A stretch of 64,000 nt of DNA from Eutreptiella sp. 'Long Island Sound 2002' (Eukaryota > Euglenozoa > Euglenophyceae > Eutreptiales > Eutreptiaceae): the NCBI GenBank assembly GCA_964036045.1, contig OZ038382.1, positions 146,828,961 to 146,892,960 of the forward strand, written 5' to 3'. The number at the start of each line of letters is the position of its first letter. Within the stretch, counting starts at the first letter, position 1. The notes under the pieces were generated by a model. The model made no database searches. It was not told the origin of the DNA and was given only the letters and a program-made list of their open reading frames with translations. A program made the position numbers and the translations under genes. Positions 29,986-40,135 of the stretch are shown here, piece after piece.

Positions 29986-30998
29986 AGGGAAGAAATCAGC
30001 TGCAAAGGAGGAGCAGCCCCCCCCCCCCCCCCTTTGGCAAAATTGGTCTGCTCCGAGGACGGAGCCAGCCCCAACTGCAGATTCCCCTGGAGTGCACGCT
30101 GTAGTCGATGCTCCTCCACTTCCTGCGCTGTTCTGCGTGGCCTATGTGTGTACGGGCGCAGTTTGTGTATTCTGTTGAGACCAACCTTGGTGGCCCACGT
30201 GCGCTCACAGTATGCCGCCAACTGCTGAACGTGCATGTTCATGGCACTGCGGCAGGTGAAATAGGGGCGACAGTTCAGGCCGCAGAGTGCCGGCCCCCCC
30301 AAAGGAACTAAAGAGCTGCAGCGTGTGACCACACGCGCTGGATGCAAATGGCCTTTGGTGACCAGACGCTGCGCATTTGCCATTGCCATTCGTAAGACCC
30401 GGCCTCTCTCTTGCAGTGAAAGGGTGGTGCCCTTAAATTTTGCCTGTGGAGCGTGTGGGAGGGTGCGTTGCGCAAATTCCTCAAAGTCCAGTGCGAGTTC
30501 CAAGAACGTCACTGTGCCTGGTTCAGGGGCCCAGTGCAGTTCCCTCAGCCAGCATAGCAGGTCCGCCAAAAAGGGCATTTCCCACTGCCATTCCACCTTC
30601 TTAGGGGTACGCAGAAGAAGTAACCCTTTGTCTTCCGGTCTGGGGAGGAGTCCCACCAGTTGGTGGTACGGGTATTGCGGAAGCTGCTTTGAGAGGCTCG
30701 ACCCCATGAAAAGCATGGGGGATTGTGTGTCTCGTAACTTGCGGGCCTGCAAAACGGCTACTAACATATTGTGCAGAGCTGTCATGAATGCGAGCGCTGT
30801 CCCTGACTTGACGCTGTCTGTGTCTAGCTCTGGGGCCAATCCACAAAGTCGTAAACATGGGGGCCACTGGTCCATGAGAGGAAGGCCTGTGATCTGTGCT
30901 GCCGCCGTCCTGATGCCCGGCAGGTGGGTGTCCCGCACCGTACTCCAGGCTTGAACACTGCCAAAAAATGTGCTCCTCGTTTTCCGGAGCATTGCCAC
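29982..30998 (-). pseudogene. LINE C C-terminal domain, frame-shifted from the RT frame
   Basis: A 338-residue frame that takes over from the RT frame at the zinc motif. The RT frame reads 'HIFWQC' and this frame continues with 'VQAWSTVRDTHLPG'. The switch lies at about 30950-30975, next to an A6/T6 run where a one-base indel is likely. The sequence that follows ('WPPCLRLCGLAPEL' ... 'FLADLLCWLRELHW') is of the kind I recall after the zinc motif in dinoflagellate-type LINEs. Function unknown. Confidence 0.65.
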
Positions 30999-32463
30999 AG
31001 TACGGGCACGTGGATGTGGCTTTCATGCCACGTTGATAGGCCCGGAGGGCTGTCCAGGTTGCTCCTGATAGGATGCCCCGCAGGATAGAGCGCTGTAACT
31101 CTGTGGCAAATGACGCTATGCTGGGCTGGACCATGCGCCGGCATGTGGTGTAATGAGCCCCCGCGAAAAGGCGGGGACGCCTCTGAACCAGGCTGCCCAG
31201 CATTTGCGAGCGCAGCTGTTCACGCACCTCGTGCTTGATAGTGTTTTTATCCCCGTATAGGAGGAGGGGTTCCTGGCGCCCAGGCACTTTCCATCCCCAC
31301 CATCCCTGCGTAGCGACCCAGCCACACTCCTGTGCTGTGGACATGGCTCGGCCGTATGGGCCGGAGCCTTTGTGAAATGTTGTCATCTCCCAAATGGCTT
31401 GGGCTGTGATCTGTCCAGCACCCCTGGTGCGACACAGCTGGGATAACCACAGGATGCGATGATACTTAAGTACCAAGGTAGGTGCAATCCGGTGTCCTTT
31501 GCACAGCAAGGTGAAAAAGATTTCTTTGGCCCTGCCGGGCCGTGACCGTCCCCAAATGGTCTGCATGACCTTAGTCTCGAAGGGCAGGAGGTCTTTGGGC
31601 TGAAGTGGCACTATTTCTGCTGCGTGCAGGCCAGTGGCCGTGATCATTGTGGAGATGATGTCGCATCTCCTTTCAAAATTGCCCTGAGCACCATGCACCC
31701 TATCCAGGAGGCTGCAGGCTCTGGAGATCCTTTTCTTGATGAGCGGTCCCGAACAAGTCGCGTCCGTGGTGCGGACCCCCGCGCCCAGGGACTTAAACTC
31801 AGAAGAGACAGGGAAGGGCACCCCCTGTAGTGCTGCCTTCACTGGGTGACGGGCGTCAGACGAAAAGGCGACAGATTTCTTCGCGTTCACCCCTTGACCC
31901 GTGTCCTCAAGCCAGTCAGTGGTGCAGTCTAGCAGGGGGGTGAGGGTATTGCTTCCGGCTGCAAACCCATAAGTATCATCCGCATACCCAAGGGCAGTTA
32001 GGATGAATTGCAGGGCCTGCGCTGGCTGATCGCTGGGGGGGGGGGCCTGTACCGCGACTTTGATGCCCTGTTGCTGCGCATCCAGCACCCATTTCCAAAC
32101 CGAGGTCAGGAGGTTGATGAGTATCACACTCAATGGGCAGCCCTGGAGGATGCCATTGGTGGCATCGAAAAAACTGGCCAAACATCCCATTATTTTAAAG
32201 CACCTTGTGAGGGTGCGATACATGCCAGAAAGGGCCCTGTGTGTGCCCAAATCCATCCCCTGCGTCAGTGCAATATGCAGTACAATGGACTGTGGGATCA
32301 AATCAAAGCATTTTATGTAGTCTAATCCAAAACCGTGCAAAACTGTTTTCATCAGTTTGTGTAGCTCAATGAGCATGGAGATAAAGGCGGCCGCATCAGT
32401 GGCGCCGCGCTTCTTGCGAAAACCGTAAGCGTGCGGGTGGATCCACAGTTCCTGCCACACCAT
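30601..32463 (-). pseudogene. LINE C reverse transcriptase, main part
   Basis: This 620-residue frame contains the LINE RT palm: 'YGFRKKRGATDAA', 'GLDYIKCFDLIPQ' (first catalytic Asp region), 'GILQGCPLSVILIN' and the catalytic 'YADD' (DNA about 31980), then a thumb region and 'CPYCGNAPENEEHIFWQC' (zinc motif). The last ~130 residues are out of the true frame, which continues at 29982-30998. The 5' end of the domain is in another frame at 32717-32472. At least three single-base breaks therefore make the element non-functional as read. The closest families I can name from memory are LINEs common in dinoflagellate genomes. Confidence 0.85.
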
Positions 32464-32471
32464 GCACTCCT

Positions 32472-33030
32472 CTAACCTGATCCCTGCCCAGACCCTATGA
32501 TCTGGGACAGTACGGACAGTGGGCGCTGCTGCATCGGCATCATCCCTTCCCCTTTCGGGATCAGCGAGACGTATCCCCTCGCCAGGACCCTGGGCCAGGT
32601 TCCTGTTGCCTCAACTAGAAACAGAATTTCTGACAGCATGTCCAGCAGACAGGTGGGCAGCAGTAAAAGATCCGAAACACACCAGCCATCCAGGCCAGTG
32701 GCTGTGTGAACACCCATCTTTCAAAGGCGTTTTCGCGAGCCGGGACCCTGTGATAGGGGTGGACTGCATCTGCACTCCCTTTATCAGAAACTTATCATAC
32801 TTCTGTGCAAAAGCGTGCACGTCTGGCTCTGGGGTGTCTGCATATTTTCGCATAACCTGGTCCCAAGAGGCATGAAGAATTTCATCCATGCGGGGGATGT
32901 TCGCCGTTGTGTGTGTGTGTGTGTGCGTTGCTAGTGCCGCCATGTCCTTGTCCCTGCACACGGCCATCCCTATCACCCACAAGTACGCGGGTGTGCGTGG
33001 TTGAGGAGCCCAATGGAGAGTTGGGTCCAA
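32472..33030 (-). pseudogene. LINE C, N-terminal RT pieces in two frames
   Basis: Frame 33030-32611 gives 'MDEILHASWDQVMRKYADTP' and leads into frame 32717-32472 with 'TATGLDGW' and 'YVSLIPKGEGMMPMQQRPLS', the fingers motifs of a LINE RT. The frames switch near 32715 and again near 32465. A (CA)n stretch at 32910-32925 is read as Thr-His repeats and may mark the junction with the different gene upstream. Confidence 0.7.
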
Positions 33031-33749
33031 CTACCACTGGCGCACGGGTACGCATCCCCACGCACAATGAAGGTGAGGGGCCTTGTCCAATCGATGGTGT
33101 CCATTAGCGATGGATGTGATTGAACGTACCGGGCCCATGAGGGTAGCGGCCAAGAGCGCCCACTCGTGGGGGGATTGGGGACGGACACGGGTGGCCGTAG
33201 GTCAAGGAGGGTGACCAACTCCTTCCACGTGTCCGTGAACGTATCCCGAGTGGGGATGGGGCGGGGGAACGGGAGGCCCGTTGCGGCCGTGTAGGCCGAC
33301 CCCCGGCGGCTCATATACTCCGACACGTGCCGGAAGCCAAGCTTGGGGACGTTCAAGTCCATGAGGAGGCCGATGAGGTCCGGGGCCGGGAAGAGGTGGG
33401 AGGCATATTGCTTCACCGCCTCCTTTTGCTTGTCGGGAATAAGGGAGGGGTAGCCAACCTCCGTGGCCTCGGACCATCGGGCCCGTGCCAAGGGAGATGA
33501 AGCCACCCACTCACCAAAGAGTTGGGAGACCAAAGGGTCCCGCAAACTCTTGGCCCCACTCAAACGCACGAGCGTCATGTTAAGCTCGGTAAGGATGTCC
33601 CGAGAGAAAGGCATAACAAGGGCTATACAAGGGAACATGGTGGTGTGGAGTGGGGGGGGGGAATGCGGGCAACCGGAGGGGGGGAGGGGGTGTCCAAGAC
33701 ACCCACCAATACAACATTGGAACCTCTCTACTCTACCGTTGTGCAACAA
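32930..33749 (-). pseudogene. unknown gene fragment near right end of the inverted-repeat insert
   Basis: Frame 33749-32973 (258 residues) reads like a real protein: 'LIPDKQKEAVKQYASHLF', 'TWKELVTLLDL', 'IDWTRPLTFIVRGDAYP', 'GSWTQLSIGLLN'. After a frameshift near 33000 it continues as 'RTPAYLWVIGMAVCRDKDM' in the next frame. No domain is recognised. It lies ~160 bp inside the right inverted repeat, so it may be the insert's own gene, cut by LINE C at the (CA)n tract. It could instead be the N-terminal part of LINE C. Confidence 0.45.
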
Positions 33750-33919
33750 TATACCACGTAACGCCCCTTATGGGTCCTCATATGTGCATGGAAAAATGGG
33801 TACAAATGACCCAATCAAAAAAATTGAGCTTTAACCTCTTAATATTTGCGAGATTAGTAGATTAACGGGATCATATATTAAAAATTAAAATTAACCATAT
33901 TGACTTTAATCTAGGTCAC

Positions 33920-34145
33920 CGGGGATAGGAGAAACTTTTTTGGCGTAAGCGTGGAACAATCCCCCGAGTCTTTATCTTGAGACAGTATAGGTAGGGTAAT
34001 GCCGTAGTGTGTTGTGCGCAGTGCCGTATGATACTCAAGAGGCTCAAGAAAAAGAATCCTCACAGGGCCATGGCCAACGCTACTGCCACCAATTTATGCC
34101 ACCAAGGCACTGGTATGGGGCCAATATAATAGCAATCTTGTCCCC
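33920..34145 (-). pseudogene. LINE A fragment, upstream piece
   Basis: The minus strand encodes 'YHTALRTTHYGITLPILSQD', clearly related to LINE 1 ORF2 'YHVTMGTNSWGITLPILSRP'. This is the part just 5' of the LINE A sequence that resumes at 28552. The two pieces are separated by the inverted-repeat insert, which shows the order of events. The 5' limit of the fragment is uncertain (about 34140). Confidence 0.75.
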
Positions 34146-34594
34146 TCAACCATTGGTACACCAAACGAGAGGAGAAAAATACAACCCACAAAACATGCAC
34201 CGGCGACAAGTAGTTACAAAATGCACGCTTGTAGATCCAGTCCGTTTTGTGTCGCTGGACTTGGGCCTTGCACCAGGATCGGGGTTAAACTGACGAGCGG
34301 CGTGCAACTTTGCTACTAGCTGCTTGGACAGGTCATTGATGAAAAGCTGGTCACACTCCAGCCAGCCAGATGCATCTGCTGGGTAGCCATCCGGTACCTT
34401 GCGCCACTCTCCACGGATGAGGACCTTGGGACGGGTGTCCTCCTGTGTGAGAGTGGCCATGGAAGTTTGCGGACTGGCCTCCGAGCTTTCCACACTCTGC
34501 TCGGCGGAGGCCTCCTTGCCTTCCAGCGGGGTGGGGCTGGCCTGAGCACTCTCCTCAATAGCCGAAAGTCCACCTTCAACTTGGGTGCGGGGGG
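34146..34594 (-). pseudogene. downstream part of the broken Ulp1-like transposon gene
   Basis: The minus-strand frame reads 'TQVEGGLSAIEESAQASPTP' and then a Ser/Glu-rich stretch, a 'VLIRGEWRKVPDGYPADASG' module and a short Cys-containing end. It lies directly beyond the 1,550-bp insert whose other side carries the end of a C48-like protease domain. Protein character and orientation match on both sides, so I read them as one gene split by the insert. Confidence 0.5.
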
Positions 34595-34600
34595 TACTCA

Positions 34601-36150
34601 CTAACCCAAACTAGGATTGAATATTGGGACCGAGCTGGTGGGGGAGGCAACATTGTCTAGGAGACTTCAACGACAAATGAGGTACGCAATGGGAAGTGGA
34701 TGAGAGTGTCTCAAAAGGGGCTCAAAATGAGCTGTATTCATCCGTTTAGGCACCACAATGGGACTGGGATCATGTGTGGAAAACCATGGTTTTGACCCGT
34801 TTTTGAGCCATTTGTGGTCCCAAATTGGCCCATTTTCAAGGCCTTGAGAGGGGCCAAAATTGCTCAACATGGGCTCGAAATGGGCTCATTCCACTCGTTT
34901 GTGCACCGGAAATAGTCCCAAAGTATCTTTGCAAAAACACATTTTTGATCCATTTTGACTGATTTGTGGTCCCAAAACAGCCCATTTTCAATACATTTTG
35001 TGACTTTGGAGTGGCCAAAATGGCTTGCTATGGGCTCCAAGAGGGGTCATTGCACTTGTTTAGACACCCCAAATGGTCTAGGATCATTTTTGGAAAAACA
35101 CTTTTTTGACCCATTTTTGACCCTTTCTTTGGTCGCAAAACAACCCATTTTCAAGGCATTTTGTGACTCTGGATTTGCCAATGGGCTCAAAATGGGCTCA
35201 TTTCACTTGTTTAGGCACCCCAAATAGGCTAGGATCATTGTGGGGAAGACACATTTTTGACCCACTTTTGGTTGCAAAACAACGCAGTTTCAAGGCATTT
35301 TGGGATTTTAGGAGGGCCAAAACGGGCCACCACGAGCTCAAAACGCACCAAAAACACTTGTTTTGGCATTCCATGTGGTCCACGATCATTTTTGAAAAAA
35401 ATCAATTCTTTTCGCACCCGGAGGACCTTGTTGACCCATTTTGGCACCCACCTCTTTGGGCTACGTCGTGCATATTGCCGCAGCCCACTGGGCCTAGGTA
35501 CGGGGGTCTAGGCATCGGTTAGGGCAATTTTGAGGGGTGGAAACCACCAAAAGCAGGTGGTTGCGGGTGGGTTAGGTGTGCTCAAAATTGCGTTTTGAGC
35601 CACGTAGCCCAAGATATGGTCTGTTTTTGGTTTGGGGTTGTAGGCGGCCAATGTGCACAAATTTTGGGGCTTTTGGGGGCCTTTTGAGGGCGGTTCGCGG
35701 ACATATTGTGGAGTTAGAGTTCGGCACGGGGAAGTCTAGTTGCATGTGTAGGGTAGCCGCTATTTCCCTTCATTTGGCCGTTTTCAACAGGTTCTAGGGC
35801 GGATTCAGGGAAAAAAAAGGTAATTGCGGCCCCAAATTGCAGATTTTGAAATGCAGGTCCAGCAGTTGCGACGCCCGTTCCCGACGGCCACAGTTGAGTT
35901 CTTGGCTCATACTTTGTGTGGTTGTCCCTCACACCCACAGGTAGCATCCACCAAAATTTTGGCCGAATCCGAAGCACCACGACGGAGCTGTGATTATTCC
36001 CCGTTTTGCGCGTGCTTGTTGCTTACTTGCTGCTTGCTGCTTGCTGCTTGCTTGCTTGCCAAACCTGTTAGGTCCACCCTCGACACTGAAGAGGGTTATA
36101 AAACCAAGATTGGTTCCACCGGCTCGGTGACCCTGACCCTAACCTGGGGT
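34601..36150 (-). mobile_element. 1,550-bp telomere-associated repeat inserted in a gene (inverted copy)
   Basis: This block is a diverged inverted copy of the tandem unit at 61341-64000: it shares the 'GGGACCGAGCTGG' end, the CAG/CTTGCTG tract and the 'GGTCCACCCT' region. Both ends are telomere-like on the plus strand (CTAACCC at 34601, CCCTAACC at 36136). It is flanked by a 6-bp direct repeat TACTCA (34595-34600 and 36151-36156), as expected of an insertion. Inside, 34700-35400 consists of about five ~155-bp subrepeats ('CAAAATGGGCTCATTTCACT'-like). There is no coding potential. The transposition mechanism is unknown. Confidence 0.7.
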
Positions 36151-36611
36151 TACTCAGGAGTGCCAGGAAGCTCAGTCACGCCCTCCACATCATGACCGGC
36201 TGCTTGAACGACCCACACAGTACGGTTAGCACTAATAATGTTGAGCACATAGTTCACCAAATCGGCACCCATTGGGACGCAAGACGAAGCATTCGTTTGG
36301 AACCCCAAGGCGCGGTGCTTGGTGGTTGGCGAAAGCTTCTTGATGGCCAACAAGAAACAACGGAACAAATGATTGGACCTTAGGGGTTCCCAAACCCAAA
36401 TAGTGAAAAGCTCCAACCGGACACAACAATTGAAGGCACATACAAACCCGTGCAACCCTTCCTTGTCGTCGGAATTAACCACAAAAATGTGGCGGCGGCA
36501 CTGCCTCATTTTGGCCAGACTTGTGCCAGATTCAATTCTCTGCATGTACCTGGACAGTCTCTTGATATATCGAAGTACTAGAGTCCACGCACGTGGTTCA
36601 TGGATTTCCAT
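36150..36611 (-). pseudogene. Ulp1/C48-like cysteine protease fragment of a mobile element
   Basis: A 153-residue frame contains 'GLHGFVCAF' (position of the catalytic His; the usual HW reads HG), 'FTIWVWEPL', 'KHRALGFQT' (Gln of the oxyanion hole) and 'SSC' (position of the nucleophile). The segment after the Cys is shortened against the family pattern I recall. The frame ends in a TAA created exactly at the junction with the 1,550-bp insert. Ulp1-like proteases occur in several transposon types (e.g. some LINEs, Mutator-like and other DNA elements), so the parent element cannot be named. Confidence 0.6.
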
Positions 36612-36769
36612 GTGGCAGAGCTCTTGGTTCTACCGACACACGGTATCCTCGTCTGTCAACCAATCTCCGACCCCAAAAGGGGTTGTTTCGCTCGGGATCG
36701 GGCTTCCAGTACGCCTTTTGGAAGTGGGAGGGTCAGCAGTGGGTGCACTTGGCAAGGCCTTCTTTCCCT

Positions 36770-37159
36770 TCACCTTCGGCGGGGGGGGGTTGGCAAGGCC
36801 TTCTTTCCCTTCACCTTCGTCTGTGGCACAAGGGCCGCAGGGGGAGGCGCAAAGAGGTCCACCTGCGAATCAAATGACTGGACCTCTTTTTTCTTCACCT
36901 CCTTACCTGGGAGAGAGGCCAACAGAGGATTGGAAAAGACGTCTAACTCCTCGTCACCGGACACGGGTTCGTTGGGGAGGGTGGCAATCAAAACCTCCTC
37001 AACGTCTACCTCGAGACACCACTGTTGAAAGAGCCACTTGTCCGTGTTGGGGTGGGCCCTTCCACGAACTAGACACTCCAAAGTGTGTGGGCAAAAGCCA
37101 CACCCCTCACCATGCATGCACCACAGGTTGTGAGTCCCTAAGCCCAACTCAAGGGCCAC
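36770..37159 (-). pseudogene. upstream part of the same broken mobile-element gene
   Basis: The minus-strand frame has 'GCGFCPHTLECLVRGRAHP' and 'NTDKWLFQQWCLEVDVEEVL', then an acidic/Lys-rich linker ending in 'KVKGKKALPTPPRRR'. The Lys-Ala-Leu-Pro-Thr-Pro motif is repeated at DNA level (36756-36780 and 36796-36820). It runs toward the protease fragment at 36611 but is interrupted by frame changes. The beginning overlaps the 48-bp minisatellite. Confidence 0.45.
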
Positions 37160-37765
37160 GCAACAAACCGTGGATTGTGAGTCCCTAACCCAAACTCAAG
37201 GGGCCACACAACAAAGCGTGGATTGTGAGTCCCTAACCGCAACTGGAGGGGCCACGCAACAAACCGTGGATTGTGAGTCCCTAACCCCAACTCAAGGGGC
37301 CACACAACAAAGCGTGGATTGTGAGTCTTTAACCCCAACTCAAGGGGCCACGCAACAATGCGTGGATCGTGAGTCCCTAACCCCAACTCGAGGGGCCACG
37401 CAATAAAGCGTGGATTGCGAGTCCCAAACCCCAACTCGAGGAGCCACACAACAAAGCGTGGATTGCGAGTCCCTAACCCCAACTCGAGGGGCCACGCAAC
37501 AAAGTGTGGATTGCGAGTCCCTAACCCCAACTCGAGGAGCCACACAACAAAGCGTGGATTGCGAGTCCCTAACCCCAACTCAAGGGGCCACGCAACAAAG
37601 TGTGGATTGCGAGTCCCTAACCCCAACTCGAGGGGCCACACAACAAAGCGTGGATTGCGAGTCCCTAACCCCAACTCGAGGAGCCACGCAACAAAGTGTG
37701 GATTGCGAGTCCCTAACCCCGACTCGAGGAGCCACGCAACAAAGTGTGGAATGCGAGTCCCTAAC
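37145..37765. repeat. 48-bp minisatellite, ~13 copies
   Basis: Unit close to CGTGGATTGTGAGTCCCTAA plus CCCCAACTCAAGGGGCCACGCAACAAAG-type sequence, with two alternating variants (CAAGGGG/CGAGGAG; CACGCAA/CACACAA). Because 48 is a multiple of 3 and the unit lacks stops in several frames, long open frames of 16-residue repeats appear on both strands. I treat these as non-coding. Confidence 0.95.
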
Positions 37766-38292
37766 CTAACCATAACAAAAAAAAATCTGAGTCCTTAAGG
37801 ACCGCCCTGCAAAAGGGGATAAAATCAGAAGTGGCTACCTCACCTCTGCCTTCTCGGGGGCCCAGAAGAGGGTGGAAAGGTTACGTCACCCCTGCATTCT
37901 CGGGGGTCCCCAACGCCAAGCGCGGGGGAAAAATCAGAAATGCCCTACAGGTGGGCACATTGCCTACAAGCATGCATTTTCATGAAATTGGAAATTGTTT
38001 CTCTGCGGTAATGTCATGTAATTCTTTTATGCGGTAAATGTGTGTAAGAAAAAATTGTCACACCGTGCTAGTTTTTTTTTGGTGGCAAATGCGTGTAACA
38101 AAAAAATCGTCATGTTGTGTAATTCTTTTTGCGATAAATGCGTTGAGAAGAAAAATTGTCTAGTGGTGTATTTTTTTTTGGGTAATGCGTGTGACGCGCT
38201 TACACAACTTACCGAAAAATAAATACACGCCTAGACGATTTGTTTGTTACACGCATTTACCTAAAAAAAAATTACACGAATTACAAAATACA
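37766..38292. repeat. AT-rich foldback with ~60-bp degenerate repeats
   Basis: Positions 37980-38200 hold four loose copies of a unit like 'TTTGCGGTAAATGCGTGTAA' with 'AAAAATTGTC'. Around 38086-38110 the sequence AAATGCGTGTAACAAAAAAATCGTC is mirrored by its near-exact reverse complement at 38234-38258, so the region folds back on itself. Positions 37766-37979 are anonymous, with a short duplicated 'TTCTCGGGGG' phrase. Confidence 0.7.
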
Positions 38293-38570
38293 CAATAGAA
38301 AGACGCACGGTGCGTGCATGTTGCGTACACCTCCTTTGCTTCAATACAACTATTGAAACCACTAACTAGAAACATAGGTGTTTGTCAAATATCTACTCCG
38401 CATAAAAAATGCTTTGTCTCATGTTCTCTCACATGTGATGTCATCCAGGTTCTCTTTCTAAACCACTCCCCTTCGTGTAAGGAACAGCAAAGTAATGCAG
38501 CCCGCATGCATGTTGTGGTATATTGAGGGGGGGGGGGGGGTTGACATGTCGCTTTGGCGTGTGGTTGTCA
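38293..38570. repeat. diverged extra copy of part of the 1,442-bp flanking repeat
   Basis: It begins 'GACGCACGGTGCGTG' and follows 39186-39430 with many differences (offset about 893 bp). The locus therefore already held related tandem copies before the giant element arrived. Positions 38571-38693 are anonymous. Confidence 0.8.
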
Positions 38571-38693
38571 TCTGCAGCTGGTGGTGCCTATTGGCCAATC
38601 GCCATTTGCTGCCCTTCCCTTGGTCCCTTTTCCTCGATAGGCAGTGGTGCCTATCAGCCACTCACCACCATGTGTCCTTCCCCTTCCTCCTTG

Positions 38694-40135
38694 CTCTCCA
38701 CTTCTCTCTGCTTTCCTTTGGACCCTTTCGCTCCATAGGTCTATCCCGGTCCATCAAGTTGAGGGTGGGTGGGGCGTGATTGTCCATCCATAGAAGCATG
38801 ATGTCCATCAGGTTTGGGGTCGGGAAGGGTGACCAATCATCCACTAAAGCATGTTGTTCCTGAGGTTCAAGTGTAGACAAGGTTCACGGTCATGCAGATG
38901 AATCATTGGCTTCCTATTCACCTCCTACTATATGCATACATAATCACCAAGGTGCTGAGAAGGGCCAAAACAGTAGCAAGAGCCCGCTCATTTGCAGTGT
39001 TGTACTGATAGAAGACAGAGGTGAATCCAATGTGAATCCAAGACAATGACATTGTGTTGCTAAGGTATAGACAAAGGGATAAGATGTACGATGCAGTTGC
39101 CACGGCATTTAGGGTATTTAGGGTGTAATGGGTAATATCTCGGCAACATAGCACCTCAAAAGCAATAGGGTAAGGTAAATTATCGAAATAAAAAGACGCA
39201 CGGTGCGTGGACGGTGCACCCCCTCCCTTGTGTCTGTACAGCTATTGAAACCACCAACTAGAAATATAGGTGTTTGTCAAATATTTTTTGTCTCAAAGGT
39301 TCTCCTTCTATACCACTCCCCTTCGTGTAAGGGGTTGCAAAGTAATGCAGCCCACATGCATGTTGTGGTTTGTTGGCGGGGGGGGTGGGGGTGGCATGCC
39401 GCTTTGGCTTGTTGTTCTCATCTGCAGCTCCTGGTCATGTGCTTTGAGGCTGCTTCTTTCCGGGATGTGGGAGGTGCGAAGCTGGGTAGCTTTGGAGGGT
39501 GTGCATGAACACGTCATTTTTTGACCAGCCCCCCCCCCCCCAAGGGGGGGGTGTGACCTAATTAAAAAGCAAAGGGGGGGGGCATTGCATTCCGTGTTGG
39601 GGGGTACATTAGGGGAGGGGGGGGGTGGAGTTGATGTGCCTTGCATAGCCTGGATCGCATGTTGTACCCGTCAAGCGAAAGATAGGCACAGGTAGTGCAA
39701 GTGCCCGTGGGTTTGCATCAAGACTTATAGATAGCCTACCAAGTCCATTTCCTACGCACATTGCAACTCATCCCACCGGTACCATCAGTTTGTCTAGAAG
39801 CACCTGGCATGCAGTGTTGATGCATGCAGCACCACAAATTGAAGCACTCATCCTTGAACACCCCAAACCATTGTTTAGTGTCATGACCACTTTTGAGGAG
39901 CCCCCACTGCGCATGAAAATCCCCTAGAGTTCTGTGTGTCCGGCTGTCTCATCGTAGCCCCTGTACAAAATTCACAAACAGAAGTGCATCCCTGCTAGCA
40001 AGGGCTTCAATGAAGAATACACAGCTTGAATCATATGTTCCACTCAGGAGGAATTTTCTGAAAGAGAAAGGATCCATGCGGGCACCTCAAATAAAGTGAC
40101 ATTGCGCACAACCGTGAGCGAAGTGTAATCTGTAG
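38694..40135 (+). repeat. 1,442-bp direct repeat, left copy
   Basis: Matches 59671-61112 base for base wherever I compared, with a constant offset of 20,977 at both ends and across homopolymers (C13 and G8 runs have equal length). It does not start TG or end CA, and no primer-binding site follows it, so it is not a typical LTR. Short frames within it are not convincing genes. Possible nature: an exceptionally long target duplication, or a terminal repeat of the giant element. Confidence 0.95.

Larger units (their letters stand above)
28553..33919. mobile_element. 5.4-kb insert with 15-bp terminal inverted repeats, splitting LINE A
   Basis: GTGACCTAGATTAAA at 28553-28567 is matched by its exact reverse complement at 33905-33919, with AT-rich sequence just inside both ends. 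LINE A coding stops at 28552 and resumes at 33920, so the two ends mark an insertion. Inside are AT-rich DNA, two dinucleotide microsatellites, a LINE (C) and a 258-residue frame near the right end. No clear target-site duplication was seen. It may be a DNA transposon of unknown family that was later hit by LINE C. Confidence 0.6.

Noticed and set aside
37138-37773. Repeat protein encoded by the 48-bp minisatellite
   Set aside because: Open in several frames and on both strands because of unit length; no start context or non-repetitive domain.
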